DNA of 64,000 nucleotides. It comes from Lachnospiraceae bacterium. GTDB taxonomy: Bacteria; Bacillota; Clostridia; Lachnospirales; Lachnospiraceae. This document shows positions 32,647 to 40,857 of the stretch, one piece after another (position 1 is the first letter of the stretch; every line of letters starts with the position of its first letter). A program made the position numbers and the translations under genes. The stretch is from NCBI GenBank assembly GCA_021153185.1, contig JAGKTY010000001.1, positions 62,001 through 126,000 on the forward strand, read 5' to 3'. The notes below the pieces were generated by a model. It saw only the letters and a list, made by a program, of their open reading frames with translations. It searched no databases and had not been told where the DNA came from.

Positions 32647-33330
32647 TTACAAAAGTGGATTTTTGGAAAACGGCGGCAGTGTAAAGCGGATATCATGTGT
32701 GAGCGTAACTGCGTGCCGTTCCTTTTTGACAATATGATTGGTGTTGATGATGACATCTTTCTTAAATGGGAAAAAACAGTCATGTGTCAACGTGTTATCG
32801 TACAAACGTTTTAATTCACCACTGGCCTGCAGGATGGTGCGGTCACTTAAATAAATCGTTAAATACTGATTCTGGGATTGTATGTAAACGATATCATCCG
32901 GCAGAAGATAATGGGTTTTGCCTTCTGTGCGAATCTCGATTTTTTCGGTTGCATTGATGGATTCATTATAGACAGAAGCTTCCTTTAGGAGCATCTCAAT
33001 CGCACGCTGGTTGGGATTTTGGGCAATGTAAATCAGATTGGGCGTGTCGGTGAGTCCTTGCGGGACGAAGTCAGAACAAATACAGACCATGCCTTGCGCA
33101 TTCATACCGCGCAGCTGATCTGTCAACGTATGAACAGAAGACTCTGATGCAAGGTCAATGAAAAACAGACCATATTTCATAGGGGTACCGACGAGAAGTG
33201 TATCCGGTGCACCAAATGTCTCAACATATAAAGCGCCAAGCGTGCTTCTTAGGGCATCACTTGAACGGTCAAACAAACGCTCGTATTGCTTTCTTGCGGC
33301 AACATCATCTGCAATGATGGCGATATACAT
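32647..33330 (-). CDS. LytTR-type response-regulator-like transcription factor
   Basis: 227 aa. The N-terminal 115 residues look like a receiver domain (MYIAIIADDVAARKQYERLF, with a candidate Asp in LFFIDLASES), but the usual Lys/Thr signature positions are not clear. The C-terminal 100 residues are a LytTR DNA-binding domain (DDIVYIQSQNQYLTIYLSDR, then CFFPFKKDVIINTNHIVK). No partner histidine kinase lies in the cluster. It may control this operon, but that is inferred only from position. Confidence 0.82.
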   Translation of the reverse strand: MYIAIIADDVAARKQYERLFDRSSDALRSTLGALYVETFGAPDTLLVGTPMKYGLFFIDLASESSVHTLTDQLRGMNAQGMVCICSDFVPQGLTDTPNLIYIAQNPNQRAIEMLLKEASVYNESINATEKIEIRTEGKTHYLLPDDIVYIQSQNQYLTIYLSDRTILQASGELKRLYDNTLTHDCFFPFKKDVIINTNHIVKKERHAVTLTHDIRFTLPPFSKNPLL

Positions 33331-33348
33331 AGTAAACCTCTCAATTAA

Positions 33349-33642
33349 TCAAAATATCGTAAATGTAATAGGTGCTCTATGAAGCCAAAAGATAATCAAG
33401 AGTTGCACAAACAAAATAAGCGGCATACCATAACGGAAATACCAGTGTCTTGTTTTGTGATGGAACAAAAACATTCCGGCAGTACTTCCCAGACTGCCGC
33501 CAAAAAGCGCTAATGTAAACAGCGCTGATTCCGGAATGCGGAAGGCTCCTTTTTTTGCTTTTTGTTTATCAATGCCCATAGAAGCAAAGCCTGCTATATT
33601 CATTAGTGTGAAATACACGATAATTGTTAAAATGACATCCAT
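33349..33642 (-). CDS. DUF1294 family membrane protein
   Basis: 97 aa with three transmembrane helices. MNIAGFASMGIDKQKAKKGAFRIPESALFTLALFGGSLGSTAGMF, centred on D-K-x-x-A-x-x-x-x-x-R-I-P-E and GG-x-x-G, is the DUF1294 signature. ATG at 33642 has GGTGAG upstream; the longer frame to 33705 adds unrelated residues. First gene of the - strand unit. No known function. Confidence 0.85.
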   Translation of the reverse strand: MDVILTIIVYFTLMNIAGFASMGIDKQKAKKGAFRIPESALFTLALFGGSLGSTAGMFLFHHKTRHWYFRYGMPLILFVQLLIIFWLHRAPITFTIF

Positions 33643-33769
33643 TGTCTCACCTATTTCTTTCCAATTACATAACCCAATACAGAAATTTGCTACGAAATGC
33701 CCCAAATACCGCGTTACTGCACTTGTTTTTACTATACATCAATGCTTTTTAGATTGCAATAAAATATTT
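33643..33769. other. Divergent intergenic region, left part
   Basis: The gap between the DUF1294 start and argC is 321 bp. This left part should hold the - strand promoter; a TATGTAAT (read on the - strand near 33670) is the best -10 candidate, but no convincing -35 exists. The right part holds the ArgR sites and the argC promoter listed separately. Confidence 0.3.
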
Positions 33770-33860
33770 TATGCATAAAATACATGAATAATAACGAAAA
33801 TATGCATAAATGCAAAATAATAGTTGAATATTATGCAAAATAAGTGTATAGTTATGCATA
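33770..33860. promoter_or_regulatory. ArgR operator array upstream of argC
   Basis: TATGCATA (or TATGCAAA) occurs at 33770, 33801, 33832 and 33853. The centres are 31, 31 and 21 bp apart, so the copies lie on the same DNA face. The segment 33843-33860 (AGTGTATAGTTATGCATA) fits the ARG box TNTGNATWWWWATNCANA with few mismatches, and its partner ends 21 bp upstream, the usual pairing distance. The first copy extends to a 16-bp palindrome (ATTTTATGCATAAAAT). Confidence 0.6.
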
Positions 33861-33883
33861 AATAAAACATAGGAAACTATCAC

Positions 33884-33912
33884 TTGTGTTTTTTCTTATT
33901 ATAAAGTAAAAT
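33884..33912 (+). promoter_or_regulatory. Sigma-A-type promoter of the arg operon
   Basis: TTGTGT (33884-33889), a 17-bp spacer and TAAAAT (33907-33912). The last ArgR box ends 23 bp upstream of the -35. Confidence 0.65.
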
Positions 33913-33963
33913 GAAAAGATACGCGGTAAGCACAAAAAAACGCGTCAAAAAGGAGTTTTTCGT

Positions 33964-35019
33964 ATGATTAAAGCAGGTATTATCGGTTCGACAGGATATG
34001 CGGGCGCAGAGCTTGTCAGAATTTTATTAAATCACCCGGAGGTTACTATTTCCTGGTATGGTTCCAGAAGCTATATTGATGAGAAGTATGCAAGCATTTA
34101 CGGAAATATGTTTGAGCTTGTAAGTGATGTTTGTAAGGGAGATGACATCAGTGCCCTTGCAGATGAGGTGGATGTTATTTTTACAGCAACGCCGCAAGGC
34201 TTTTTGGCAGGTGTTCTGACGGAAGAAATCCTGTCAAAGGTCAAGGTGGTCGATCTCAGTGCAGATTACCGCATCAAGGATGTGGCGACGTATGAGAAGT
34301 GGTACGGCATCGAGCACAAATCGCCACAGTTTATTGAGGAGGCGGTATACGGACTTTGTGAAATCAACCGTGAGGATGTCAAAAAAGCAAGACTTGTTGC
34401 AAACCCGGGTTGTTATACGACATGTTCCATTTTGACGGCGTATCCTCTTGTGAAGGAAGGTCTGATTGACCCGGCGACGCTCATTGTCGATGCAAAGAGC
34501 GGTACAAGCGGTGCCGGTCGTGGTGCCAAGGTGAATAACCTTTTCTGTGAGGTCAATGAAAATATCAAAGCATACGGTGTGGCAAGCCACAGACACACAC
34601 CGGAGATAGAGGAACAGCTCGGATATGCATGCGGCAAAGAGGTTGTTATCAATTTTACGCCGCACCTTGTTCCGATGAACAGAGGTATATTGGCGACAGA
34701 GTATGCTTCGCTTGTAAAAAAAGAAGGCGGCAGTCTTCCGTCGGCAGAAGAAATTCAGGCTGTTTATGAGAAGTATTACGGTGGGGAAAAATTTGTCCGT
34801 GTTCTCGGCGCAAATAAGTGCCCTGAAACCAAATGGGTGGAAGGCAGCAACTACGTGGATATCGGATTCAAAATCGATGAAAGAACCGGCCGTATCATTA
34901 TGATGGGTGCGCTTGACAACATCGTGAAGGGTGCTGCAGGCCAGGCGGTTCAGAATATGAATCTGTTATTTGGATTTGATGAGGCTTTGGGATTGAATCT
35001 CGTTCCAATGTTCCCATAG
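33964..35019 (+). CDS. argC: N-acetyl-gamma-glutamyl-phosphate reductase
   Basis: 351 aa. The NADP-binding start GIIGSTGYAGAELVRILLNHP, the catalytic Cys in ANPGCYTT (about 149), SGTSGAGRG and HRHTPEIEEQL are all ArgC motifs. It reduces N-acetylglutamyl phosphate to the semialdehyde in arginine synthesis. First gene of the operon, preceded by AAAAGGAG and the ArgR array. Confidence 0.96.
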   Translation: MIKAGIIGSTGYAGAELVRILLNHPEVTISWYGSRSYIDEKYASIYGNMFELVSDVCKGDDISALADEVDVIFTATPQGFLAGVLTEEILSKVKVVDLSADYRIKDVATYEKWYGIEHKSPQFIEEAVYGLCEINREDVKKARLVANPGCYTTCSILTAYPLVKEGLIDPATLIVDAKSGTSGAGRGAKVNNLFCEVNENIKAYGVASHRHTPEIEEQLGYACGKEVVINFTPHLVPMNRGILATEYASLVKKEGGSLPSAEEIQAVYEKYYGGEKFVRVLGANKCPETKWVEGSNYVDIGFKIDERTGRIIMMGALDNIVKGAAGQAVQNMNLLFGFDEALGLNLVPMFP

Positions 35020-35028
35020 GAGAAAACG

Positions 35029-35205
35029 ATGAGAACAAGCTGTGATGATTGTAACAATTATGTTTATGATGAAGAGATGGAATGCTATGTGTGCGAACAG
35101 GACTTAGATGAGGATGAAATGTACAGATTCTTAACGAGTGACAAGTTTGACTGTCCGTACTATCAAAACGGAGATGAGTATCTGGTGGTGCGTCATCAGA
35201 TGTAA
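35029..35205 (+). CDS. Small cysteine-rich acidic protein, 58 aa (DUF6472-like)
   Basis: Begins MRTSCDDCNNYVYDEEMECY and ends YLVVRHQM, with five cysteines (SCDDC, ECYVC, DCPYY) likely to bind a metal. The pattern resembles the small DUF6472 family of Lachnospiraceae; I recall it only by pattern. The ribosome binding site TAGGAG overlaps the argC stop, and the GNAT gene starts 9 bp after. Its place inside an arginine operon is unexplained. Confidence 0.75.
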   Translation: MRTSCDDCNNYVYDEEMECYVCEQDLDEDEMYRFLTSDKFDCPYYQNGDEYLVVRHQM

Positions 35206-35214
35206 GGTGAGAAA

Positions 35215-35658
35215 ATGATTAGAGCAATGACGATTGCAGATTATGAGCAGGTTCATGATTTGTGGATGAAAATAAAAGGCTTTGCAATACGCTCGATTGA
35301 TGATTCGCGGGAGGGCGTTACGCGATTTTTGGAGCGCAATCCGGGAATCAGTGTCGTGGCGGTAGAAGACGACCATATCGTCGGGGCAATTTTATGTGGA
35401 CATGACGGAAGACGGGGCTGCCTTTATCATGTGTGTGTAGACCCTGACTACAGGCTGCGCGGTATCGGAAAAGAGATGGTTGTGCATTGTATGGAAGCAC
35501 TTCACAAAGAAAAAATCAGCAAGGTGAGCTTGATTGCGTTTACACAAAATGATATCGGGAATGCGTTTTGGAAAGAGATTGGATGGACGAAGCGTGAGGA
35601 TTTGAATTATTATGACTTTACGCTGGAGACGAAAAATATTGTGAAGTTTAATACATAA
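35215..35658 (+). CDS. GNAT acetyltransferase inside the arginine operon
   Basis: 147 aa. The acetyl-CoA loop is VDPDYRLRGIGKEMV (about 78-92), and the C-terminal FTQNDIGNAFWKEIGW is typical of GNAT enzymes of the YpeA type. Most related operons carry argJ between argC and argB; here this gene takes that place. It may therefore supply N-acetylglutamate (an ArgA-like short synthase), but the sequence alone does not show the substrate. Shine-Dalgarno AAGGTGAG. Confidence 0.85.
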   Translation: MIRAMTIADYEQVHDLWMKIKGFAIRSIDDSREGVTRFLERNPGISVVAVEDDHIVGAILCGHDGRRGCLYHVCVDPDYRLRGIGKEMVVHCMEALHKEKISKVSLIAFTQNDIGNAFWKEIGWTKREDLNYYDFTLETKNIVKFNT

Positions 35659-35670
35659 GGAGACAGAGAG

Positions 35671-36561
35671 ATGGAAAAAGATATGGAGAAGGTACTTGCA
35701 AAGGCGGAGGTGCTCATTGAGGCACTGCCTTATATTCAAAAATTTAACAGACGTATTATCGTCGTAAAATACGGCGGCAGCGCGATGGCAAATGAAGAGC
35801 TCCAGAAAAATGTCATCAAGGATGTCACACTGCTTAAACTCGTTGGATTTAAGCCAATCATCGTACATGGCGGCGGAAAAGAGATCAGCAACTGGGTGAA
35901 GAAGGTTGGAAAAGAATCTGCGTTTGTCAATGGTCTTCGCGTGACAGATTCTGAGACGATGGAAATTGCCGAGATGGTTCTTTCCAAAGTAAACAAGCGG
36001 CTTGTGACGATGGTGGAAGAGCTTGGGGTCAAAGCGATTGGTATCAGCGGAAAAGATGGCGGAATGCTCAAGGTTGACAAGAAGCTTTCAGATGGTCAGG
36101 ATATCGGCTATGTCGGCGAAATCAAAGAAGTGGATCCAAAGATCCTTTATGATCTTTTAGAGAATGACTTCTTGCCGATTATTGCGCCGATCGGACTTGA
36201 TGATCAGTTTGATACATATAATATCAATGCAGACGATGCGGCATGTGCCATTGCAAAAGCGGTTGGGGCTGAGAAGCTTGCATTCTTAACGGACATTGAA
36301 GGGCTTTATAAAGATATCAATGATAAGAGCAGTTTTATTTCAAGGATCAGCCAAAGCAAAGCGGATGAGCTGATTCAAAGTGGCTTGATCGGCGGTGGAA
36401 TGCTTCCAAAACTGAACAACTGTACATCGGCTATCAAAAACGGCGTCAACCGTGTGCATATTTTAGATGGAAGAATCCCACACTGTTTACTGCTTGAGAT
36501 TTTTACAAATCAAGGTATCGGTACTGCGATAGTAACAGATGATGAATTTGAAAATGACTAA
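35671..36561 (+). CDS. argB: N-acetylglutamate kinase
   Basis: 296 aa amino-acid kinase. VVKYGGSAM, IVHGGGKEIS and NGLRVTD near the N-terminus, and NINADDAACAIAKAVGAEKLAFLTDIEG near 190-215, mark ArgB. The extended N-terminus (VLIEALPYIQKFNRR) is the helix of the hexameric, arginine-feedback-inhibited type, which is inference from the family. Shine-Dalgarno AAGGAG 9 bp upstream. Confidence 0.96.
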   Translation: MEKDMEKVLAKAEVLIEALPYIQKFNRRIIVVKYGGSAMANEELQKNVIKDVTLLKLVGFKPIIVHGGGKEISNWVKKVGKESAFVNGLRVTDSETMEIAEMVLSKVNKRLVTMVEELGVKAIGISGKDGGMLKVDKKLSDGQDIGYVGEIKEVDPKILYDLLENDFLPIIAPIGLDDQFDTYNINADDAACAIAKAVGAEKLAFLTDIEGLYKDINDKSSFISRISQSKADELIQSGLIGGGMLPKLNNCTSAIKNGVNRVHILDGRIPHCLLLEIFTNQGIGTAIVTDDEFEND

Positions 36562-36578
36562 CTGTTTGAGGTGATACG

Positions 36579-37763
36579 ATGGAGATGAAAGAATACATTG
36601 AAGAGGCCGAGAAAGCACTTCTTCACACATACAACCGTTTTCAGATTGTCCTTGAAAAAGGTGAGGGCGTTCATTTATATGATATCAATGGAAAAGAGTA
36701 CTTGGATTTCTGCGCGGGAATTGCTGTATTTGCACTTGGTTATGGCAACAAGGCGTACAACGATGCCCTGAAAGACCAGATTGATAAGCTCCTTCATACA
36801 TCAAATTATTATTACAATATCCCGGCAATCGAGGCTGCAAAAAAAATCAAAGAAGTCAGCGGCATGGACAGGGTATTTTTTACGAACTCCGGAGCAGAGG
36901 CGATTGAGGGCGCGATTAAGACAGCGCGTAAATATGCCTATTTAAAGGATGGAAAGACCGATCATGAGATCATCGCGATGGAGCATTCGTTCCACGGCCG
37001 TACCATGGGTGCACTTTCCGTAACGGGAAATCCACATTACAGAGAAGCCTTTGAGCCGATGATCGGCAATATAAAATTTGCCAAATTAAATGATATTGAG
37101 AGCGTAAAGAGTCAAATAACGGACAAAACTTGTGCTATTCTGTTTGAAACGGTACAAGGTGAGGGCGGTATTTTTCCGGCGACAGAGTCATTTATGAGAG
37201 AAGTCCGTGATCTTTGCGATGCACATGATATTTTGATGATACTTGACGAGATCCAGTGTGGTATGGGCCGTACAGGTGAGATGTTTGCATGGCAGAGATA
37301 TGGCATTAAGCCTGACGTGATGACGAGTGCGAAGGCGCTCGGCTGTGGTGTGCCTGTCGGTGCTTTTATGATGACGGAGAAGGTTGGGGCGCATTCCCTC
37401 GTTGCCGGTGATCACGGTACGACGTACGGTGGCAATCCATTTGCCTGTGCTGCCATTTGCAAGGTCATGGAGTTATTTGAATCTGAGCATGTGCTTGACA
37501 ATGTGCGCCGGGTGGGAGCATACCTTTATGAGCAGCTAGAGGGTCTGCTTTCGGAGTATGACATCTTTACGGAGCATCGTGGCGTGGGACTGATGCAGGG
37601 ACTCGTCTGCAAGGAGCCGGTTGGTCCGATTATCAACAAGGCGCTTGAGGAGGGACTGATTTTAATCAATGCAGGAGCCAATATCATCCGTTTTGTGCCA
37701 CCACTTGTCATTACGGAGCAGGATGTCGATGATATGATTACGATTTTAAAAAGGTGTCTATAA
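36579..37763 (+). CDS. argD: Acetylornithine aminotransferase
   Basis: 394-aa class-III PLP aminotransferase. The PLP lysine is in TSAKALGCGVPVGA (about 250). NSGAEAIEGAIKTARKYA and SFHGRTMGALSVTG are standard ArgD motifs. It follows argB by 17 bp and is the last biosynthetic gene of this operon; argF, argG and argH are not in the window. The next gene starts 6 bp later and may be cotranscribed. Confidence 0.95.
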   Translation: MEMKEYIEEAEKALLHTYNRFQIVLEKGEGVHLYDINGKEYLDFCAGIAVFALGYGNKAYNDALKDQIDKLLHTSNYYYNIPAIEAAKKIKEVSGMDRVFFTNSGAEAIEGAIKTARKYAYLKDGKTDHEIIAMEHSFHGRTMGALSVTGNPHYREAFEPMIGNIKFAKLNDIESVKSQITDKTCAILFETVQGEGGIFPATESFMREVRDLCDAHDILMILDEIQCGMGRTGEMFAWQRYGIKPDVMTSAKALGCGVPVGAFMMTEKVGAHSLVAGDHGTTYGGNPFACAAICKVMELFESEHVLDNVRRVGAYLYEQLEGLLSEYDIFTEHRGVGLMQGLVCKEPVGPIINKALEEGLILINAGANIIRFVPPLVITEQDVDDMITILKRCL

Positions 37764-37769
37764 TTATTT

Positions 37770-39338
37770 ATGAGAAAACGTATTTACAGTGTTCTATTTT
37801 GTGTGCTTCTTGTTGTGATGACGATTTGTCATAAGCAGTATGAGCCGGGGACGCAGCCGGGGGGATTGTTTGGCGAGCAGGTTTCGCTCAATCTATGGTA
37901 CACGGATGAAGAACTGACCGATTATCTGAATAGTGTATGTCTGTATTATCAGGAGGAGACAGGCGTGCGTGTTGTCCCAAGACTCGTTTCCGGTCTTCAG
38001 TATCTCGATGCGCTGAGTGAGAGCAGTATTGCTGCGTCTGACGAGTTCGCGGATGTCTTTATTGTGAGTAATGATGCACTCGGCAGGACATATTTGTCCG
38101 GACTGTCGATTCCGGTTGCAAAGCAGAGTCAGGTCGAGCATGGATACCCTGCGGCAGCTGTTTCAGCCGTGACATACAAAGGCAAACAGGTCGCATATCC
38201 ACTCTATTATGAGACGGCAGTGCTGCTCTGTAATGAGACCTATCTGGATCAGATGGCAGCTGCCGCGATTCAGGCGGACGCAGATGCGCTGGAGGGAGAG
38301 CAGGCGCAGGCGATGGCAGATAACGCTTCTGATGAAGACATGGAGGCCATGGCACTTTCCGGTGCAGGCGATGATGGATCGCTCGACATTTCGCAGGGCG
38401 ATATCGAAAAACGCAAAGGGCAGATGATTCCGGCTACGGTTGAGGAGCTTTTGACGATTGCGGATGAGTATGACGCACCGGAAAACGTAGAAGCCATTTT
38501 ATCATGGGACGTTACGGATATTTTCTACAATTATTTCTTTGTGGGAGGCGTCCTGAATCTTGGCGGTGAGACGGGAGATGACGTGGGTCAAATCACAGTA
38601 TACAGTGATTTGGTAGTCAATGCGCTTTCCATCTATCAGTCGCTGAACCAGTTTTTCTCCATTGAAGCACAGAAGGTTTCCTATGAGGGTGTGCTTTCCG
38701 AGTTTATGGAGGGTAAGACGATATTTACGATTGCGACAACAGATGCCATCGGCAGGTTAGAGCAGGCCAAAGCAGATGGGACATTCCCGTATGCGTATAA
38801 AGTTGCAAAGCTTCCATCCACAGACCCGGAAGTGCTTGCAAGAAGTATGTCTGTGACATACGGCGTGGCGGTCAATGGATTCGGCACACATACAGAGGAA
38901 GCAGATGACTTTGCCTATGCGCTTGCCAAGGGGCTTGATGAGAGCTTTTACGAAAAGACCGGCAAGGTTCCGGCCAAAAAGGGTATTGCATTTACCAATG
39001 ACCAGATGAAAGCTGTGGAAGAGGAGTACGATCAGAGTGCACCGGTTCCAAAGATGCTTGAGACAAGCAATTTCTGGATGATGCTTGAGGCTACGTTCAC
39101 AGAGATTTGGAACGGCGCAGACGTAGAGAGTTCATTGCGCGCGCTTGACACAAAGGTGCGTCAGCAGCTCGGACTGGAGTCTGTGGAAGAAGAGCAGATG
39201 ACAGAGGAGCAGCCTTCACAGGAGGCGCTTCCTTTGGATGAAGCGGGCGATAATGCCGTATCAGATAATGCGGTATCCGGTAATGGTGTGTCTGCCAATC
39301 AGGTTTCATCAAATAGCATGTCCTTAGGAAATGATTAA
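37770..39338 (+). CDS. Orphan extracellular solute-binding protein with NxVS-repeat tail
   Basis: 522 aa. A signal peptide (about 1-22) is followed by a type-1 solute-binding fold (SLNLWYTDEELTDYLN, then GKQVAYPLYYETAVLLCNETY). About 60 acidic residues are inserted near 150-215. The mature protein ends in an imperfect five-residue repeat (DNAVS, DNAVS, GNGVS, ANQVS, SNSMS). The Cys at about 20 is not in a good lipobox. No permease or ATPase genes are adjacent. Start ATG 37770 has a weak ribosome binding site, so it may depend on argD. Confidence 0.75.
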   Translation: MRKRIYSVLFCVLLVVMTICHKQYEPGTQPGGLFGEQVSLNLWYTDEELTDYLNSVCLYYQEETGVRVVPRLVSGLQYLDALSESSIAASDEFADVFIVSNDALGRTYLSGLSIPVAKQSQVEHGYPAAAVSAVTYKGKQVAYPLYYETAVLLCNETYLDQMAAAAIQADADALEGEQAQAMADNASDEDMEAMALSGAGDDGSLDISQGDIEKRKGQMIPATVEELLTIADEYDAPENVEAILSWDVTDIFYNYFFVGGVLNLGGETGDDVGQITVYSDLVVNALSIYQSLNQFFSIEAQKVSYEGVLSEFMEGKTIFTIATTDAIGRLEQAKADGTFPYAYKVAKLPSTDPEVLARSMSVTYGVAVNGFGTHTEEADDFAYALAKGLDESFYEKTGKVPAKKGIAFTNDQMKAVEEEYDQSAPVPKMLETSNFWMMLEATFTEIWNGADVESSLRALDTKVRQQLGLESVEEEQMTEEQPSQEALPLDEAGDNAVSDNAVSGNGVSANQVSSNSMSLGND

Positions 39339-39354
39339 TTTTTTAGAAAGTATC

Positions 39355-39383
39355 TTGCGAAAAGAAAATGATTAGACTAAAAT
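39355..39383 (+). promoter_or_regulatory. Sigma-A-type promoter upstream of comEA
   Basis: TTGCGA (39355-39360), a 17-bp spacer and TAAAAT (39378-39383), 48 bp before the start codon. Confidence 0.65.
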
Positions 39384-39431
39384 GTGATTACATTGCATAG
39401 AGGGGCTTCCTGATTTAGGGAGGACTATGAA

Positions 39432-40115
39432 ATGAATCAGTTATATGTTACGATTTGCAAGTTGTTATGTGTTGCTTTTTTTCTGACGGCATGCGGCAGG
39501 GAAACGACCACGTTTGTTCCGGCAGGAGAGGAAAACGCAGGTGGGAAGCTTGATGCTGTAGAGCAGGCTGATGTGGCAGAGACGCGCAGCGAAGTGGCAG
39601 AAGGCAGTGCGACGGAAGCGGGCACAACGGAAGTGACACCGTCCGGACAAGTGCAGGCGAGTGAGACGAAACCTGTCATTTGTTATGTGCATGTATCCGG
39701 TGCTGTATATAAGCCGGGCGTTTATCAGCTGCCGGGTGACAGCCGCGTGTATGAGGCGATTGCACGTGCCGGAGGCCTTCGTGAGGATGCTTATGAGGGT
39801 GCTGTGAATCAGGCTGAGCTTGTGACGGACGGGCAGATGATTGTGATTCCGACATACGATGAGTGGAATGCATCGGGTGGCGTTAATGCCGCCGGGCAGG
39901 AGACGGCAGCAGATGATGGACTTGTCAATATCAATACAGCAGATGAGACGACGCTTTGCTCGCTTCCGGGGATTGGACTGTCGAGAGCACAGGCCATTAT
40001 TGCTTACAGGCAGGAGCATGGTGAGTTTGCTTCGCTTGAGGCGATTCAGAATGTGACCGGAATCAAAGCAGGACTATACGAAAAAATCAAAGATAAAATA
40101 AAACTATCCAATTAG
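39432..40115 (+). CDS. comEA: ComEA-like DNA-binding lipoprotein
   Basis: 227 aa. The signal peptide ends in a lipobox (LTAC, Cys at about 21), so it is probably lipid-anchored, unlike Bacillus ComEA with its membrane helix. A Thr/Glu-rich linker leads to an SLBB domain (VICYVHVSGAVYKPGVYQLP, about 78-150) and a C-terminal double helix-hairpin-helix (VNINTADETTLCSLPGIGLS, about 160-225), which binds DNA non-specifically during uptake. comEC is 3.2 kb downstream. Confidence 0.9.
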   Translation: MNQLYVTICKLLCVAFFLTACGRETTTFVPAGEENAGGKLDAVEQADVAETRSEVAEGSATEAGTTEVTPSGQVQASETKPVICYVHVSGAVYKPGVYQLPGDSRVYEAIARAGGLREDAYEGAVNQAELVTDGQMIVIPTYDEWNASGGVNAAGQETAADDGLVNINTADETTLCSLPGIGLSRAQAIIAYRQEHGEFASLEAIQNVTGIKAGLYEKIKDKIKLSN

Positions 40116-40158
40116 ATAACAGCGTAATTCGCGATATCAAAATAGCGCGGGAGATGAC

Positions 40159-40848
40159 ATGAGTAAAAAAGTATTGGTTGTAGACGATGAAAAATTAATT
40201 GTGAAGGGAATCCGGTTCAGCCTCGAGCAGGACGGCATGGAGGTGACATGTGCCTACGACGGCGAAGAAGCCCTCGAAATTGCCAAAACGCAAGCATTTG
40301 ACATTATTTTGCTTGATGTGATGCTTCCAAAGATGAATGGTTTTGAAGTCTGTCAGCAGATTCGGGAGTTTTCGGATGTGCCAATCGTCATGTTGACTGC
40401 AAAGGGCGAGGATATGGATAAAATCCTGGGACTTGAGTACGGTGCGGACGATTATATCACCAAGCCGTTTAATATTCTTGAGGTAAAAGCGAGAATCAAA
40501 GCCATTATGAGACGCACGACGTCAAAGGCAGCACCGCAGGAGGCTGCCAGAACGATTACAAGCGGTGATTTGTCAATTGATTTTGACAGCAGACGTGTGG
40601 TCATTGCAGGCAAGGAAATCAACTTAACAGCCAAAGAGTTTGATGTACTTGAATTGCTCATGGTCAATAAGGGTAAGGTTTACAGTAGAGAACAACTTCT
40701 CAAATTAATTTGGGGTGAGGATTATCCGGGAGATGCGCGTACCGTTGATGTGCATATCCGTAGACTTCGCGAAAAAATTGAACCAAATCCGAGTGAGCCG
40801 AAATACGTGCACACCAAATGGGGCGTGGGATATTATTTTAAAGGTTAG
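40159..40848 (+). CDS. OmpR/PhoB-family response regulator
   Basis: 229 aa. The receiver domain has VLVVDDEKLI, the phospho-acceptor Asp in DIILLDVMLPKMNG (about 53) and Lys in DDYITKPFNI. A winged-helix DNA-binding domain follows (about 132-228, AKEFDVLELLMVNKGKVYSR and DARTVDVHIRRLREKI). It sits 9 bp before its kinase gene. Similar to PhoP/WalR-type regulators; the exact subfamily cannot be fixed by eye. Confidence 0.93.
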   Translation: MSKKVLVVDDEKLIVKGIRFSLEQDGMEVTCAYDGEEALEIAKTQAFDIILLDVMLPKMNGFEVCQQIREFSDVPIVMLTAKGEDMDKILGLEYGADDYITKPFNILEVKARIKAIMRRTTSKAAPQEAARTITSGDLSIDFDSRRVVIAGKEINLTAKEFDVLELLMVNKGKVYSREQLLKLIWGEDYPGDARTVDVHIRRLREKIEPNPSEPKYVHTKWGVGYYFKG

Positions 40849-40857
40849 GATGCCACA

